This document shows, piece by piece, positions 62,272 to 64,000 of a DNA stretch of 64,000 bases. How positions within the stretch are numbered: position 1 is the first letter of the stretch; each line of letters opens with the position of its first letter. The stretch lies in assembly GCF_003385595.1 (NCBI RefSeq), contig NZ_QNUE01000005.1, positions 124,001 through 188,000 of the forward strand, in the 5' to 3' direction. Source of the DNA: Chryseobacterium flavum (lineage in GTDB: Bacteria; Bacteroidota; Bacteroidia; Flavobacteriales; Weeksellaceae). The translations under genes and the position numbers were made by a program. Under the pieces are notes generated by a model, which saw nothing but the letters and a program-made list of their open reading frames with translations, had not been told where the DNA came from and ran no database searches.

Positions 62272-62301
62272 TTGACTGATATACCAAAAAATTGATATTT
62301 G
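62272..62301 (+). promoter_or_regulatory. Promoter of the DUF4846 lipoprotein gene
   Basis: TTG (62272-62274), 19-nt spacer, GATATTTG (62294-62301; one mismatch to TAnnTTTG), 15 bases before the start codon. Confidence 0.6.
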
Positions 62302-62316
62302 TGTTCACTAAAACGC

Positions 62317-63195
62317 ATGAAAAAAGTTATCACCGGAATCACAGCTCTTCTTATTCTCGCTGGCTGTACAAAAGAAAAATTATCAGACCGTTTACTGCCT
62401 GAACCTGATAAAAATGAGCACTTAATTACAGAAAATTCTTTAAAAATCAATAAGGATAAAAATACCATCCGGGAAAGATTTTCTCCTCCTGAAGGCTATA
62501 AATGGATGGATGAAAAACCCGGTTCTTTCGGAGATTTTATTGAAAATTTCAAGCTGAAACCTTATGGCAGTCAGATTTTAAAATATGATGGAACTCCAAT
62601 TCCCACACAACATCTTCATGAAGCAGTCTTTGATCTCGATACCGGAAATAAAGACCTCCAGCAATGTGCTGATGCCGTGATCCGCATGAGAGCCGAATAT
62701 CTTTATAAAGCAAAAAAATTTAACGAGATTCAATTCCATTTTACCAGTGGTCATCTTCTCAGCTGGAATGATTATAAAAGCGGTACGAGGGCGTTTGTCG
62801 GCGAAAGTTCGGTCAGCTTCAGAAAGACGGCAGCTTATGATGACTCTTATCAGGGTTTCAGAAATTACCTGGACCTGATTTTTAATTATGCGGGAACCAT
62901 TTCATTACATAAGGAAACAAAACCTGTAACAAAAAATTCTGATCTGAAAACCGGAGATATCCTGATCACTCCCGGCAGTCCGGGACATATTGTTTTCATT
63001 TCAGGGGTCTGCCAGAATCAGAAAGGGAAAAGATTGTTCCTATTAAGCGAGGGATTCACCCCGGCACAGTCTGTACATGTGCTTTCAAATCCGTTTAATT
63101 CCTATTTTACGCCCTGGTATGATCTTGACATCCATGCTGCAGAGATCAAAACTGCCCGATATATTTTTAAACCTACAAACTTCAGAAGCTTTTAA
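62317..63195 (+). CDS. DUF4846 family lipoprotein
   Basis: 292 aa from the ATG at 62317. The signal MKKVITGITALLILAGC has its lipid Cys at 17 (LAGC lipobox). The DUF4846 body begins near IRERFSPPEGYKWMDEKPGS and includes QCADAVIRMRAEYLY near 110, FHFTSGHLLSWNDYKSGTRA and DYLDLIFNYAGTISL-type segments, and GDILITPGSPGHIVFISGV near 215. The PGHIV His resembles NlpC/P60-like folds, but I cannot confirm a catalytic triad. It is probably an envelope protein; function unknown. Confidence 0.85.
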   Translation: MKKVITGITALLILAGCTKEKLSDRLLPEPDKNEHLITENSLKINKDKNTIRERFSPPEGYKWMDEKPGSFGDFIENFKLKPYGSQILKYDGTPIPTQHLHEAVFDLDTGNKDLQQCADAVIRMRAEYLYKAKKFNEIQFHFTSGHLLSWNDYKSGTRAFVGESSVSFRKTAAYDDSYQGFRNYLDLIFNYAGTISLHKETKPVTKNSDLKTGDILITPGSPGHIVFISGVCQNQKGKRLFLLSEGFTPAQSVHVLSNPFNSYFTPWYDLDIHAAEIKTARYIFKPTNFRSF

Positions 63196-63250
63196 TAATT
63201 TATATTCAAAACTATTGAAAAGTTACTGTTATTATCTGAACTTGTTTTTG

Positions 63251-63258
63251 TAAATTTG
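63251..63258 (+). promoter_or_regulatory. -7 promoter element of pfkA
   Basis: TAAATTTG, perfect -7 element, 20 bases before the start codon; no good -33 TTG at the expected distance. Confidence 0.5.
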
Positions 63259-63278
63259 TGTTCGAAATTTTTTACTAG

Positions 63279-64000
63279 ATGAAAGAGAGTGCTGTAAAAA
63301 AGATTGCAGTTCTTACTTCAGGAGGAGACTCTCCGGGTATGAATGCTGCATTAAGAGCGGTAGTAAGAACCGCCAATTACTATAATATTGAATGCTACGG
63401 TGTAAGGGAAGGCTACAATGGGCTTATCAGTAATGATTTCCTGAAAATGGGACCCCGTTCCGTAAAAAATATAATCAACCAGGGCGGAACAATTCTAAAG
63501 TCTGCCAGATCTGCTGAATTCCGAACCAAGGAAGGCCGTCAAAAGGCTTACGACAACTGCGTAAAGCTTGGAATAGACGGACTGGTATGTATCGGAGGAG
63601 ACGGAACGTTTACCGGTGCAAAGATTTTCAGTGAAGAGTTCGGAATCAGGGTTATTGGTATCCCCGGAACTATTGACAATGATATTTTCGGAACGGATAA
63701 TACCATTGGCTATGATACTGCCTTGAATACGGCTATGGAAGCAATTGACAAAATCCGTGATACAGCCACTTCTCATAACAGGGTTTTCTTCGTAGAAGTA
63801 ATGGGACGTGATGCGGGATTCATTGCACTAAACAGCGGATTGGCAACAGGAGCCTTAGACATTCTTATTCCTGAAAAGAAAGATAGTATTGATGAACTTT
63901 TTGCGAATTTCAGAAATGCTGAGAAAACAGGAAAAGCATCAAGTATTGTGGTGGTAGCCGAAGGTGAAAAACTAGCCAATGTTTATGAGCTTGCAGAAAA
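63279..64000 (+). CDS. pfkA: 6-phosphofructokinase (3' truncated by window edge)
   Basis: The first 240 residues are present; the full enzyme is about 320-330 aa, so the last quarter lies outside. ATP-binding VLTSGGDSPGMNAALR is at residues 10-25. LVCIGGDGTFTGAKIF near 105 is the second nucleotide motif, and GIPGTIDNDIFGTDNTIGYD near 127 contains the catalytic Asp and fructose 6-phosphate site. EVMGRDAGFIALNSG near 169 follows. It is the ATP-dependent allosteric-type PfkA of glycolysis. Confidence 0.97.
   Translation, partial: MKESAVKKIAVLTSGGDSPGMNAALRAVVRTANYYNIECYGVREGYNGLISNDFLKMGPRSVKNIINQGGTILKSARSAEFRTKEGRQKAYDNCVKLGIDGLVCIGGDGTFTGAKIFSEEFGIRVIGIPGTIDNDIFGTDNTIGYDTALNTAMEAIDKIRDTATSHNRVFFVEVMGRDAGFIALNSGLATGALDILIPEKKDSIDELFANFRNAEKTGKASSIVVVAEGEKLANVYELAE

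Noticed and set aside
1-64000. CRISPR arrays, insertion sequences, integrases and phage genes
   Set aside because: I searched by eye for regularly spaced repeats, transposase motifs and tRNA-adjacent integrases (next to tRNA-Cys at 15924) and found none.

Overview
The window reads as one contiguous piece of a low-G+C Bacteroidota chromosome, most likely Chryseobacterium or a close relative (Flavobacteriia, Weeksellaceae). Evidence for this: promoters of the Bacteroidota type (TTG, about 19 nt, then TAnnTTTG), almost no Shine-Dalgarno sequences, type IX secretion C-terminal sorting domains, a SusD-free TonB receptor, a class II HMG-CoA reductase, DUF4403/DUF4846/DUF423 proteins, and GG-leader cysteine-rich peptides of the kind often labelled bacteriocin-like in Chryseobacterium. 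No insertion sequence, phage, integrase or CRISPR array was seen. The species assignment is inference.

Layout. 1-4.2 kb: 3' end of an RND efflux permease and its outer-membrane channel. 4.2-7.8 kb: housekeeping (miaA; then yicC, gmk, nadA). 7.8-8.5 kb: three tandem, leftward GG-leader Cys-rich peptide genes, of which the middle one (56 aa) is very short. 8.6-13.9 kb: thrABC-folB preceded by a 33-aa Thr/Ile-rich leader peptide and a terminator, i.e. an attenuator. 13.9-21.8 kb: envelope and accessory genes (DUF4403, RDD, tRNA-Cys, CPBP protease-like, GT2, exported and Gly-zipper proteins, a large polytopic membrane protein) with AT-rich gaps that carry repeated hairpins. 21.9-26 kb: aroC, two thioredoxin-fold proteins, DUF1232 and a pyrE-pyrF fusion. 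26-34.4 kb: surface proteins (M1-like/beta-barrel fusion, two T9SS cargo proteins, a 1078-aa outer-membrane protein). 34.5-46.5 kb: dusB, deoC/Lrp, an EEP nuclease-like protein, trmD/NDH-2, GH25 lysozyme, a hydrolase fusion, nucleotidase, ABC-F and an oxidoreductase. 46.6-52.1 kb: TonB siderophore receptor plus PepSY protein, a beta-barrel, a 1-Cys peroxiredoxin and MscS. 52.2-57.8 kb: sucC and a tightly packed five-gene leftward cluster headed by HMG-CoA reductase. 57.9-60 kb: a radical-SAM/DUF4130 putative DNA-processing pair. 60.0-60.36 kb: five perfect DnaA boxes in an AT-rich gap, a strong oriC candidate. 60.4-62.2 kb: an AlkD-like protein and a peroxiredoxin divergent from an HxlR regulator. 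62.3-64 kb: DUF4846 lipoprotein and the 5' part of pfkA.

How genes work together. thrABC converts aspartate to threonine and is probably tuned by ribosome stalling on the leader's Thr codons. The TonB receptor and PepSY membrane protein form an iron-uptake unit behind a palindromic operator candidate. The HxlR regulator carries a single N-terminal Cys typical of redox-sensing members and faces a peroxiredoxin co-transcribed with an alkylation-repair protein, which suggests an oxidative/electrophile stress module. The most notable items are the oriC candidate, the threonine attenuator, the orphan triple RiPP-like precursor cluster and the radical-SAM/DUF4130 pair.
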